Position numbers and translations under genes: made by a program
Source of the DNA: GWF2-38-10 sp964527595
Lineage (GTDB): Bacteria > Babelota > Babeliae > Babelales > RVW-14
Reading direction: 5' to 3'
DNA length: 64,000 nt
Assembly: GCA_964527595.1 (NCBI GenBank)
Contig: CAZGPI010000001.1
Span: forward strand, 248,001 to 312,000
Part shown: piece by piece, positions 36,188 through 44,470 of the stretch
Position numbering within the stretch: the stretch's first letter is position 1
Layout of the letters: every line of letters starts with the position of its first letter
The notes under the pieces: model-generated
What the model was told of the DNA's origin: nothing
Database searches by the model: none
The model's input: only the letters and a program-made list of their open reading frames with translations

Positions 36188-36214
36188 AAACCAAACCAAG
36201 AAATCACGTTAATT

Positions 36215-37075
36215 TTATACTCGAAGCTTTTCCCAAATCTCAAGAAAATCATCAAACGCTAGTTGTTGTGATCGAAGACTAAGTACTTCTGGCGTCAATC
36301 TTTCATCATAAAGATAGTGCGTCATGCGCAGATTATTACGTAACGTTTGGCGCGGCGACTTAAAACACAATTTCAGAAATTTCCAAAACGACTCTTCATC
36401 GTTAATTGGTGAAGCATCCATTTTTGGTTTGAAATAAACAAGCCGAGAATGAACCTTTGGTGCCGGCTCAAAAGCGTCAGGCCCAATTTTCTCCATTAGC
36501 TGTAAATCGAAGTGCCGTTGCAAAAACATAGTCGTTGATGAAAAACCACGTCCGCCCTTGGCGACAATTTTTTGTGCGACTTCTTCTTGCATCATAACCA
36601 CACCTTCAGAAAACAAGTGTTTGTTTTTTTGCAGAAGAAAAACGATAGGAAAGGTAATTTGATAAGGCAGGTTAGCGAGCAACACTAATGGAGCATGCGC
36701 CGTTAACTCTGTTTCAAAATTAAGCTCTAGAATGTTTTGATGGCTCAAGACAAGGCGTTTATCATGCAATCGTTCTTTGACATACTCAAGCCATTCACGG
36801 TCAATTTCATAGACCAAGAGTTGCTTGCATTTTGTTTGTTCAAGAATTGCGGTAGTCAAAAAACCATCGCCACAACCGATTTCGATAACAGTTGTTTCTG
36901 GGGTAATTACCACGCGATCAACCATGTTATCAACCACCGATTGCTTGCGCAAAAAGTGCTGACCAAATTTCTTTTTTTTGAACGGCGTTCTTTCCCCAAA
37001 TGACGGCTTACGTGTTTCTGCTTTGTTTTTTTTGTCTCTATTGATAAATTTTTGTTCTTGCTTATAAGTTTTCAC
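36215..37075 (-). CDS. rsmA: 16S rRNA dimethyladenosine transferase
   Basis: 286 aa. It methylates two adjacent adenines near the 3' end of 16S rRNA. KKFGQHFLRKQSVVDNM near residue 35, motif I VIEIGCGDGFLTTAI near 62, YEIDREW, and the catalytic motif IV LLANLPYQITFPI near 132 are all present. A Lys-rich 30-residue N-terminal extension precedes the core. The GTG start lies one base past the stop of the upstream secreted-protein gene, so the two are coupled. Confidence 0.93.
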   Translation of the reverse strand: MKTYKQEQKFINRDKKNKAETRKPSFGERTPFKKKKFGQHFLRKQSVVDNMVDRVVITPETTVIEIGCGDGFLTTAILEQTKCKQLLVYEIDREWLEYVKERLHDKRLVLSHQNILELNFETELTAHAPLVLLANLPYQITFPIVFLLQKNKHLFSEGVVMMQEEVAQKIVAKGGRGFSSTTMFLQRHFDLQLMEKIGPDAFEPAPKVHSRLVYFKPKMDASPINDEESFWKFLKLCFKSPRQTLRNNLRMTHYLYDERLTPEVLSLRSQQLAFDDFLEIWEKLRV

Positions 37076-37076
37076 G

Positions 37077-38075
37077 TTATTTTATCCAATCAAATGCCGC
37101 TGTGGAAATTAACTTAAGTTCTCCCGCAAAACTAATACTTCTATCGAAATATGATTTTCGCAAATACTCAACTTGTTCGCGCTCTTTAATACCAGCCTCT
37201 ACATATCCAAGTTTAGCCAAAGAACCTTCTAATGCAACAGCATGCGTTGCGCCAGCAAAAACAGCAACGTCACCACGAGCATGCACAACATCCCACAACA
37301 TACGGGCATTTGTTAATTCGCCAAGCGCTTTATGTAACCAAAGATCTATCCCATCACGACTCATAAATAAAGATCTTTTTTCACCCAGTTTATCAAAAAT
37401 TTGTCTTAACGGTTTTGAATGCAATCCTGCCGCATCAACTTTGCGTCCAATAAGAAACTGTCGCAAAACATCAACACATTCAAGTGTCTTCTTTTTTTGC
37501 TCAAGAAATATTTTACGAATTGTTTCATTCGATGTTTCTTCAATATAATAATCAAACTGGGGTGTAACATCGAAAATCTGCTCAAAGGTAACTTTGTTAA
37601 ATAATTCATTTAATGTAGTAAGAAGCTCAATTGGAAATCTTTCAGCCCTACCTTCTTTAGAGGCTAATTCATTATTGAATAAGAAATATGCTAAAAAGGG
37701 GAGCGTCCGGGCTTCAAAACTTTTTACGAGCCCCATTTCAGATAACTTATCCCCAATAAATGGACTAAATCGAAACAAAAAACGATCATCAGCACGCTGA
37801 AACCTAGAAACTCCGGTGACGCCATCTTTATAAATATTGTCACTTATGTAATTTTCAACAAGCATCAAAAGCGGGGCGTCTCTCCTGGAAACACTTTCTT
37901 GAACAGACATAAACTGTCTGCGCCACTGCTCGGGAGTTCCTCTTGTGTGACCATCAAAATAAACAATAATACTCTTACTGCCATTAACCCATTTTGTCCC
38001 GCCAATAATACCAGCCTTTATCCCAGACCAAATAAAAACAAAGCAACTTAGAGCAACATATAATAATTTTTTCAT
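37077..38075 (-). CDS. Secreted protein of unknown function (weakly TraB/ChaN-like)
   Basis: 332 aa with a signal peptide (KKLLYVALSCFVFIWSGIKA), ATG after AAAAGGATGTT. Residues 30-65 contain SIIVYFDGHTRGTPEQW; near 265-290 is DVAVFAGATHAVALEGSLAKLGY, which has the flavour of the VGAxH...L...GY segment of TraB/GumN and ChaN-like proteins, but the first conserved half is not convincing. It is translationally coupled to rsmA. No function is assigned. Confidence 0.55.
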   Translation of the reverse strand: MKKLLYVALSCFVFIWSGIKAGIIGGTKWVNGSKSIIVYFDGHTRGTPEQWRRQFMSVQESVSRRDAPLLMLVENYISDNIYKDGVTGVSRFQRADDRFLFRFSPFIGDKLSEMGLVKSFEARTLPFLAYFLFNNELASKEGRAERFPIELLTTLNELFNKVTFEQIFDVTPQFDYYIEETSNETIRKIFLEQKKKTLECVDVLRQFLIGRKVDAAGLHSKPLRQIFDKLGEKRSLFMSRDGIDLWLHKALGELTNARMLWDVVHARGDVAVFAGATHAVALEGSLAKLGYVEAGIKEREQVEYLRKSYFDRSISFAGELKLISTAAFDWIK

Positions 38076-38239
38076 AACATCCTTTTGAATAACAAGGGCC
38101 AGAATCGGACAATTTCATTAGCCAGCCATCAAACCTTCCATTTTAATTCGAAAGCTAATTATAGGGTAAAAACAGCAAAAACTCAAAAATGTCCTAAATT
38201 GCTATAAATGTTGCGCCAAAGAAGAAGCGGCGCAAACCA

Positions 38240-39046
38240 TTAACAATCGCCAGAGGTCTCGTCATCTTCTTCCATTTTTGTCCATGCCTCACACAAAAGG
38301 ATAGCTTGGAGCCGGCGGTCTTTATGAGCTTGAATGACTTTTGTTACCTCTGGATCTTCTTCTTGCCCAGGAAGCCCTGTTGCTAATGGACCATATCCCG
38401 CATAAACAGCGCCAATGTCTGCCCCATAAGCAAGAAGGATACGTACAATTTCAGGTTTTCCTTTAATCATTGCACCCATTAATGGCAATCTCCCTGCACC
38501 ATCTTTATGATTAACAGCAAGTCGACGCTCATCATCATTTGCATATTGATCAAGAATAAGTTGCACGACTTCATGATTACCACTCATCACTGCACGCATT
38601 AATGGTTTATGGAGAAGGCTGCCCTTGAGTTTAACGGCGGCACGGCGCTCTATCTGATTAGAAAATTGACTCAAAATAAGCCTCACAACGTCTGGCTTAC
38701 CACCATTTGCAGCGCACATCAAAACCGTTGAACCAACAAAGTTACTATGGTTAAGAACAATAGAACGAGCAGAATCACCATATTGCTTAAGAACAAATTG
38801 GACAACCTCAACATTGCCAAACTCAGCCACACATAACAAAGCCTCAGCACCTGTTTCGGTTATATAAGAACCACCGGCAAGAAGACTTTCAACCATTGCA
38901 AGATCTCCACGCCGAGCAGCGCTCGCTAGCTTCTCTTCAATAGCCTCATCAACGTAAGATGGCATAAAACGCATAGCCAAAACGTTTCCAGTGCTCATGC
39001 TTATCAAACCAACAAGTGCAAGTCTCGCCAATAAATTCTTTTTCAT
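38240..39046 (-). CDS. Secreted ankyrin-repeat protein
   Basis: 268 aa from the ATG at 39046 with GGAGGTTGTT upstream. Signal peptide 1-25 ends NVLA. Residues 35-230 hold about six ankyrin repeats: AARRGDLAMVESLLAGG, LCVAEFGNVEVVQFVL, LMCAANGGKPDVVRLIL, LMRAVMSGNHEVVQLIL, LMGAMIKGKPEIVRILLAYGAD. The third to fifth are unusually alike, sharing a QY.N/FSNQ-DERR.AV.K linker, which points to recent internal duplication. Ankyrin proteins bind other proteins; with an export signal this is a candidate host-directed effector. Confidence 0.83.
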   Translation of the reverse strand: MKKNLLARLALVGLISMSTGNVLAMRFMPSYVDEAIEEKLASAARRGDLAMVESLLAGGSYITETGAEALLCVAEFGNVEVVQFVLKQYGDSARSIVLNHSNFVGSTVLMCAANGGKPDVVRLILSQFSNQIERRAAVKLKGSLLHKPLMRAVMSGNHEVVQLILDQYANDDERRLAVNHKDGAGRLPLMGAMIKGKPEIVRILLAYGADIGAVYAGYGPLATGLPGQEEDPEVTKVIQAHKDRRLQAILLCEAWTKMEEDDETSGDC

Positions 39047-39111
39047 AACAACCTCCAAAAAGATAAATGATTTACAACTAGTGCATTAAGTCTAGCTAGG
39101 ATGCGAAAAAT

Positions 39112-39186
39112 GTCAAAAGGGCCGCGTTTTTAATGCGGCCCTTTTTGTTAAATAGTGTATCTTGGATGTATTTTAGTGCATTCTGT
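39112..39186 (-). repeat. Duplicated groEL 3' end with terminator
   Basis: A copy of 42212-42288. It holds the terminator hairpin GGGCCGC...GCGGCCC with T-run (39115-39147), then TGTATCTTGGATGTATTTTAG and a relic of the last groEL codons (arginine, methionine, histidine, stop instead of glycine, methionine, tyrosine, stop). The terminator here serves the 955-aa gene, whose stop is at 39203. About 85 percent alike by eye. Confidence 0.75.
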
Positions 39187-39202
39187 GCAGAGCAATGGAT
39201 CT

Positions 39203-42070
39203 TTAATCAGCTGCTGCCCCTATTCCATTCCCTCGAAACCAATCATTCAAGTCCTTATAATCATCGTCCCCTGTTGTTTTAGCGTATAGCTTCTCTAGAA
39301 CAACCTTTTCGGCTGGTAATACTGTTATCCCGCTAATACCATGGGAAAACTGCAAATAATGGCTAAAAATACTACTAAGCTTAGAGCTGGTTTCATGCTC
39401 CGTAACCATTATATTTTCACAAAAAAACCGGATGATTCTCGCGTGCATTGATGTATCTTCTCCTACAGCTTGACCTAGCGCATATCCGCATGACTCACTT
39501 CCAAGCTCTTTAACTATTTTATCTTTAAGTAACCCTGCATCAACAAGTGGATTTATCTTGTTAAACAGTTCTTCATCTTGAAATAGTTTAGCTAAAAAAA
39601 CTATAAACATTGGAGGAAAAAGCTTACCAATATACGTATATTTTTCTTTGTCTGAAAGATATGGTATTAATAGAGCCTTCGTAAGACCTGCCAAAAAGCA
39701 ATTGTTCTCAATATCACGACTATCTGTTCCCATATCAGTCATTGATAATAATGCATTTTCGATTATTAAGCGCCGCACATTGTTAATAGCTCCATCATCC
39801 GAGGCACCGATTTCTTTCAGCGTTTCAATTGCCTTTATACGATCGCTATCACTATGATTGCTTTGAAGGAGGAGGATTGTATTAATCAACGCACTTCTGC
39901 CACCCCTATCAAGAGAGAAAAAAGACAAAAGATTTTTCTGAAAATAATTACTCAGCGGACAAAGCCCTGTTAAAATGTATTGGCCTGAACTAATATGTGC
40001 ATCATCCAGCCAAACAGAAAAATCACCAGGCGACAATCTTGTTGTTTTTTTAACCTGCAATTTAACATTTTTTTCGTATTGTCCATATCCAATGACCTCA
40101 GAATGCTCTCGCGTTGCCTTCCATGAAAATGTTTTAACCTCTAATTCATTTTTTCGTTCTGGGCTTGTTCCTGACGCTAACCATTCACCGTGTTCAGCAT
40201 CGGTAAATTTTCCAAATGTTATTCTGAGTGTTTCGCCATCGGACACCATATTTAAGATCCTCGTCTTCAAATCTCCAACAACACCTTTTCCCAATAATTC
40301 TTCAAGGGTCTGAGCGTTTGTTAGCCGAGCAATAATACGCTCAAAGAATGCTAAATCAGGAAACGAGTCTAATTCATAAAATTTTGGCAATTCTTGTTCA
40401 GCCGAATGAGAAGAGTCAGAAAAAGTAGGCGAAGCTGCGCCTCGCTCAGAACCTGAATCAGAAACAACAGGAGAAGGAGCTTGGGACCGATCGGCCGGCA
40501 GCCCAAAAAGAGCCCTAACCAAACCTTCAATATCTTGTTTTTTTCCGTTCTTCAGGCTGATGGTATCAGGGCCATCTTCCCTCCCTCTTGCCGAATAGGG
40601 CCGTACATATAAATATCGTCCATCCTTCAGCTCTTTGTCAGCCTTGACAACAAACGCCTCGCCAGGCAAATCTTTCATATATGAGACAACCGCAGCCCAA
40701 TCTTCATGCGTCTTTTGTGTTTGCATCTTGCTAATTAACAGAGGATCGTAATAAAAATCAAAAAACTTCCTGGCTGGATCATCCAATGGTAGGTCTTTAA
40801 CATTATCCCGCGCAATTGCCCTTAAAGCGGCTTGATCAAAATTGCTCGTTTTTGGATTATACAAAAAAATATTAAACAACGATCTTAGCGATGATTCTAC
40901 ACAATCAGTAAACTGACAAGCATAAATGTCAGTGGTTTCTGGATGTACTATTTCATAGACAACTCTTCTATACTCAAGAACCTGTGGGAACGGAACTTTA
41001 AAAAAACGATACCCATTAAAACTCAAAAACGCTGCCTCTAAAACATTGCCCACAAAGGGCAATGTTTCGCCTCTTGCTTTATCAAAATCTTCTTCCGTGT
41101 AAGCCGGTTGTTTCTTAAGAAAAGCTGTAATGTCGCTCTCAACGTCGGCACAAAAAACCCTTGGATCGAGCTGTTGAAAATAATAAATTAATTCTTCTTT
41201 TGATCCCACAACTGCCCATAAAAATGCAAGCAGTATGCCGATTGTTGTATTTTTTGCGTAATGCCCTTCACGTTCTAACAGCAACCCTTTGTTAATGCAA
41301 GCAATAAGGCCAGGAGGTTCAACACTGCCTTCTTTAGCTTTTTTCCCTTCTAGCGGTGATTTAAGACTGCTTTTGAGTTGTTGCGTAAGTGTCGTTAACA
41401 CATTATATACACATTCATTATGTGCTTCTATATCGGATGCAACCTTACTAGGATCAAAAATAGCCCCACTCACTTTTTCTTTAAAATCTTTTGTTTTAAT
41501 TGCATCAGCAAGCGCCGAAGAAACAGAAGAAATATCAATAGGTAGCTCAGATTTTTCTTCCATAACTTTTATCAAACATCCAATGACAATAGGCACAACT
41601 GTTTGCTTGAGGCTATCACCTAATCGCTGATCCCAAGCATCCACCAGAATTTCCTTATATTTCGCCAATTGCCCTTTCAGCTTTTGTACACTATTCAAAC
41701 AAAAATTACTCTTACCATTAACCAAATTACCCAAAAGACGGCTATCACCACTACTTGGCATTGCCTTAGTCAATCCATGAGCACGATGAAAAAGCATCGA
41801 TGCAAGCATCGACTTGGGAACATTATCATACACCAATTTACTTGCTCGATTACCTGGATCTTCGCGCTTCGTTTCAATTTCATAAAAAAAATCAATCAAA
41901 CCTTGCTCGTAAAAAATGGCACCATAAAGCGGCGAACGGTAGGTATTTTCTGATTTAAGACAGGATCCTAAGCCTCTGATTTCTGCAATGGATACGTTTG
42001 AAGTAACTTGTTTGAAGAAACCTAGAAAAAGAATAGTAATTAAACTAATATTCACCAAACGCTTGAACAT
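39203..42070 (-). CDS. Large secreted protein of unknown function
   Basis: 955 aa with a signal peptide (FKRLVNISLITILFLGFF...TS). No recognisable domain. Features seen: an N-terminal helical half (LLGNLVNGKSNFCLNSVQKLKGQL, LSSALADAIKT), a Ser/Pro/Asp-rich linker near residue 515-545 (SQAPSPVVSDSGSERG), and a C-terminal half with FKWKATREHSEVIG-like beta strands, then repeated short helical units (LTKALLIPYLSDKEKY, FLAKLFQDEELF). The size, export signal and linker suggest an extracellular or surface protein. It lies between groEL and the duplicated groEL tail, so it may have been inserted there. Confidence 0.68.
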   Translation of the reverse strand: MFKRLVNISLITILFLGFFKQVTSNVSIAEIRGLGSCLKSENTYRSPLYGAIFYEQGLIDFFYEIETKREDPGNRASKLVYDNVPKSMLASMLFHRAHGLTKAMPSSGDSRLLGNLVNGKSNFCLNSVQKLKGQLAKYKEILVDAWDQRLGDSLKQTVVPIVIGCLIKVMEEKSELPIDISSVSSALADAIKTKDFKEKVSGAIFDPSKVASDIEAHNECVYNVLTTLTQQLKSSLKSPLEGKKAKEGSVEPPGLIACINKGLLLEREGHYAKNTTIGILLAFLWAVVGSKEELIYYFQQLDPRVFCADVESDITAFLKKQPAYTEEDFDKARGETLPFVGNVLEAAFLSFNGYRFFKVPFPQVLEYRRVVYEIVHPETTDIYACQFTDCVESSLRSLFNIFLYNPKTSNFDQAALRAIARDNVKDLPLDDPARKFFDFYYDPLLISKMQTQKTHEDWAAVVSYMKDLPGEAFVVKADKELKDGRYLYVRPYSARGREDGPDTISLKNGKKQDIEGLVRALFGLPADRSQAPSPVVSDSGSERGAASPTFSDSSHSAEQELPKFYELDSFPDLAFFERIIARLTNAQTLEELLGKGVVGDLKTRILNMVSDGETLRITFGKFTDAEHGEWLASGTSPERKNELEVKTFSWKATREHSEVIGYGQYEKNVKLQVKKTTRLSPGDFSVWLDDAHISSGQYILTGLCPLSNYFQKNLLSFFSLDRGGRSALINTILLLQSNHSDSDRIKAIETLKEIGASDDGAINNVRRLIIENALLSMTDMGTDSRDIENNCFLAGLTKALLIPYLSDKEKYTYIGKLFPPMFIVFLAKLFQDEELFNKINPLVDAGLLKDKIVKELGSESCGYALGQAVGEDTSMHARIIRFFCENIMVTEHETSSKLSSIFSHYLQFSHGISGITVLPAEKVVLEKLYAKTTGDDDYKDLNDWFRGNGIGAAAD

Positions 42071-42214
42071 GACCTCTCCTTTGTTATTGCGGTTAAGATA
42101 CTAACAAGTACGAAAATACTTATTGCATCGTTCTATTGTCAATAACAAAAAAATAACGGCTCGAATCCAAACAATTCAAACAATATTGCATTTTGAAAAT
42201 ATAAAAAAATAGAC

Positions 42215-42249
42215 AAAAAAGGGCCGCATGAAAATGCGGCCCTTTTTTT
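42215..42249 (-). terminator. Intrinsic terminator of groEL
   Basis: GGGCCGCAT/ATGCGGCCC, 9-bp stem with a GAAA loop, flanked by A and T runs, 25 bases past the groEL stop. The second copy is at 39115-39147. Confidence 0.88.
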
Positions 42250-42274
42250 CGAAATAATGTATCTGGGATGTATT

Positions 42275-43912
42275 TTAGTACATTCCGCCCATACCGCCCA
42301 TACCACCGTGGCCATGGCCACCCTGAGCTGCAGGTTTTTCTTCTGGAATTTCAGCAACCATTGCTTCTGTAGTTAACAATAATCCGGCAATCGATGCCGC
42401 ATATTGCAATGCAGAACGAGCAACCTTGGTTGGATCAACGATACCGGCCTTAACAAGGTCAGTATAAACTTCGTTACGCGCGTCAAACCCGAAGTTTTGT
42501 TCAGATTCGCGAATTTTGTTAATAACCACTGATGCTTCAAATCCGGCGTTTGATGCAATAACACGCGCAGGTTCTTCAAGAACGCGGCGAATAATTGTTA
42601 CACCAATCTTTTGGTCGCCTTCAAGCTTTATATTTTCAAGCGCTTTTTGGGCACGCAATAATGCAACGCCTCCTCCAGGCACAACCCCTTCTTCAACAGC
42701 GGCGCGAGTTGCATGCAATGCATCGTCAACACGGTCTTTTTTCTCTTTCATTTCTGTTTCGGTAGCAGCACCAATCTTGATAACTGCAACGCCGCCAGAA
42801 AGCTTAGCAAGGCGCTCTTGTAGTTTTTCTTTATCGTATTCCGATGTCGAATGCTCAATTTCTGCCTTGATCTGAGAAATACGAGCCTTAATGTCTTTTT
42901 CGTTTCCCTTACCATCAACAATAGTACTATTATCCTTGGTTATGCGAACTTTTTTTGCACTACCAAGATCGTTAAAGGTAATATTTTCAAGCTTAACGCC
43001 AAGTTCATCAGAAACCATACGACCACCAGTTAATGCAGCAATATCTTGCAACATTGCTTTACGGCGATCACCAAAACCAGGAGCTTTAACGGCTGCAACA
43101 TTCAAGGTTCCACGCATCTTGTTTACCACAAGGGTTGCAAGAGCTTCGCCTTCAATATCTTCAGCAATAATCAATAATGGAATGCTTTGTTTTGCAACTT
43201 GTTCAAGAACAGGAAGAAGATCCTTCATGCTGGTGATTTTTTTATCACAGATCAAGATACTTGCGTTTTCGAGAACAACTTCCATTTTTTCTGTATCGGT
43301 CACAAAGTAAGGGGAAAGATAACCGCGGTCAAATTGCATGCCTTCAACGACATCAAGTCCGCTATCCATACCCTTAGCTTCTTCAACCGTGATTACGCCA
43401 TGCTTGCCAACTTTTTCCATCGCATCGGCAATTAAATCGCCAATTGATTTGTCGTTATTTGCAGAAACAGTAGCCACTTGAGCTATTTCATCTTTGCCTT
43501 TAATAGGCTTAGACATTTTGCCCAATGCTTCTACAACTGCCAAAACAGCGATATCGATACCGCGCTTAATTTCCATTGGATTTGCGCCGGCGGCAAGATT
43601 TTTAACGCCTTCGCGGTAAATTGATTGGGCCAAAACTGTTGCTGTTGTTGTTCCATCACCAGCAACGTCCGCTGTTTTGGATGCAACTTCACGCACCATT
43701 TGGGCGCCCATGTTTTCAAATTTATCTTTCAAATCAATTTCTTTAGCAACCGTTACACCGTCTTTGGTGATTATTGGCGAACCAAAAGACTTTTCGATTG
43801 CAACATTGCGGCCTTTGGGCCCAAGAGTAACTTTAACTGCATCGGCAAGAGTATCAACGCCTTTTAAAATTTTCGCGCGAGCGTCTTCGCCAAAAATAAT
43901 TTGTTTAGCCAT
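42275..43912 (-). CDS. groL: Chaperonin GroEL (Hsp60)
   Basis: 545 aa, standard length. ATP-binding LGPKGRNV near residue 31 and DGTTTATVLAQ near 87, apical KAPGFGDRRKAMLQDIA near 276, VVPGGGVALL near 414, and the C-terminal GGMGGMGGMY tail. Forms the double ring that folds proteins with GroES. AAAGGATTGAATA precedes the ATG. Downstream of groES in the usual operon. Confidence 0.97.
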   Translation of the reverse strand: MAKQIIFGEDARAKILKGVDTLADAVKVTLGPKGRNVAIEKSFGSPIITKDGVTVAKEIDLKDKFENMGAQMVREVASKTADVAGDGTTTATVLAQSIYREGVKNLAAGANPMEIKRGIDIAVLAVVEALGKMSKPIKGKDEIAQVATVSANNDKSIGDLIADAMEKVGKHGVITVEEAKGMDSGLDVVEGMQFDRGYLSPYFVTDTEKMEVVLENASILICDKKITSMKDLLPVLEQVAKQSIPLLIIAEDIEGEALATLVVNKMRGTLNVAAVKAPGFGDRRKAMLQDIAALTGGRMVSDELGVKLENITFNDLGSAKKVRITKDNSTIVDGKGNEKDIKARISQIKAEIEHSTSEYDKEKLQERLAKLSGGVAVIKIGAATETEMKEKKDRVDDALHATRAAVEEGVVPGGGVALLRAQKALENIKLEGDQKIGVTIIRRVLEEPARVIASNAGFEASVVINKIRESEQNFGFDARNEVYTDLVKAGIVDPTKVARSALQYAASIAGLLLTTEAMVAEIPEEKPAAQGGHGHGGMGGMGGMY

Positions 43913-43938
43913 TATTCAATCCTTTTGTTTTTAATCGC

Positions 43939-44235
43939 TTATTTTTCAAAAATGCCCAAAATCTCTTCTTCACGAAGGATTAAGTATTCTTGTCCAGCAA
44001 CCTTAACTTCTGTTCCTGAGTACTTACCAAAAAGTACCTCATCCCCTTGCTTAACCTTCAATGGACGAATTGTCCCATCATTGAGCAATTTCCCATCGCC
44101 AGTCATCATGACGATTCCTGCTTGTGTTTTTTCTTGAGCTGTGTCTGGGATGATAATTCCCCCTGCAGATGTTTGCTCACTTTCAAGCCGTTTTACCAAA
44201 ACTCTATCATAAAGAGGCTTAATTATAGCTGCCAT
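43939..44235 (-). CDS. groS: Co-chaperonin GroES
   Basis: 98 aa. PLYDRVLVKRLE near the start, mobile loop EQTSAGGIIIPDTA near 20-33, and GTEVKVAGQEYLILREEEILGIFE at the end. Caps GroEL. GGAGGA lies five bases before the ATG. No CIRCE operator was found upstream; a 15-bp palindrome at 44280-44294 is the only obvious regulatory candidate. Confidence 0.96.
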   Translation of the reverse strand: MAAIIKPLYDRVLVKRLESEQTSAGGIIIPDTAQEKTQAGIVMMTGDGKLLNDGTIRPLKVKQGDEVLFGKYSGTEVKVAGQEYLILREEEILGIFEK

Positions 44236-44279
44236 TTACTGTCCTCCGAAATTATAAAATTATGTTAAAAAGAACAGAC

Positions 44280-44294
44280 ATTAGTATTACTAAT
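44280..44294. promoter_or_regulatory. Palindrome upstream of groES, possible operator
   Basis: ATTAGTA-T-TACTAAT is a perfect 7-1-7 palindrome 45 bases upstream of groES. It is unlike the CIRCE sequence (TTAGCACTC-N9-GAGTGCTAA). A regulator role is a guess from position and symmetry. Confidence 0.3.
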
Positions 44295-44470
44295 CATCTA
44301 ACCACCTTTTTCAGGTTCAAATTCAGGAATTAATTATATGGGCAAATCATAAAAAATCAATAAAAGTTTTACACCAACAGACTAAGATTTTCTCCAAAAA
44401 AAAATTAGATTTTTGGCGGTTCTTTGCTATTCTGTAACAAAATGAATTTTCCTTAATCCGGGAGTTTACG

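Noticed and set aside
42139..44268. Open frames antisense to or within groEL and groES
   Set aside because: They are shadows of strongly coding sequence in other frames with no ribosome sites or family matches.
44236..44470. CIRCE operator upstream of groES
   Set aside because: No inverted TTAGCACTC/GAGTGCTAA was found in the intergenic region.
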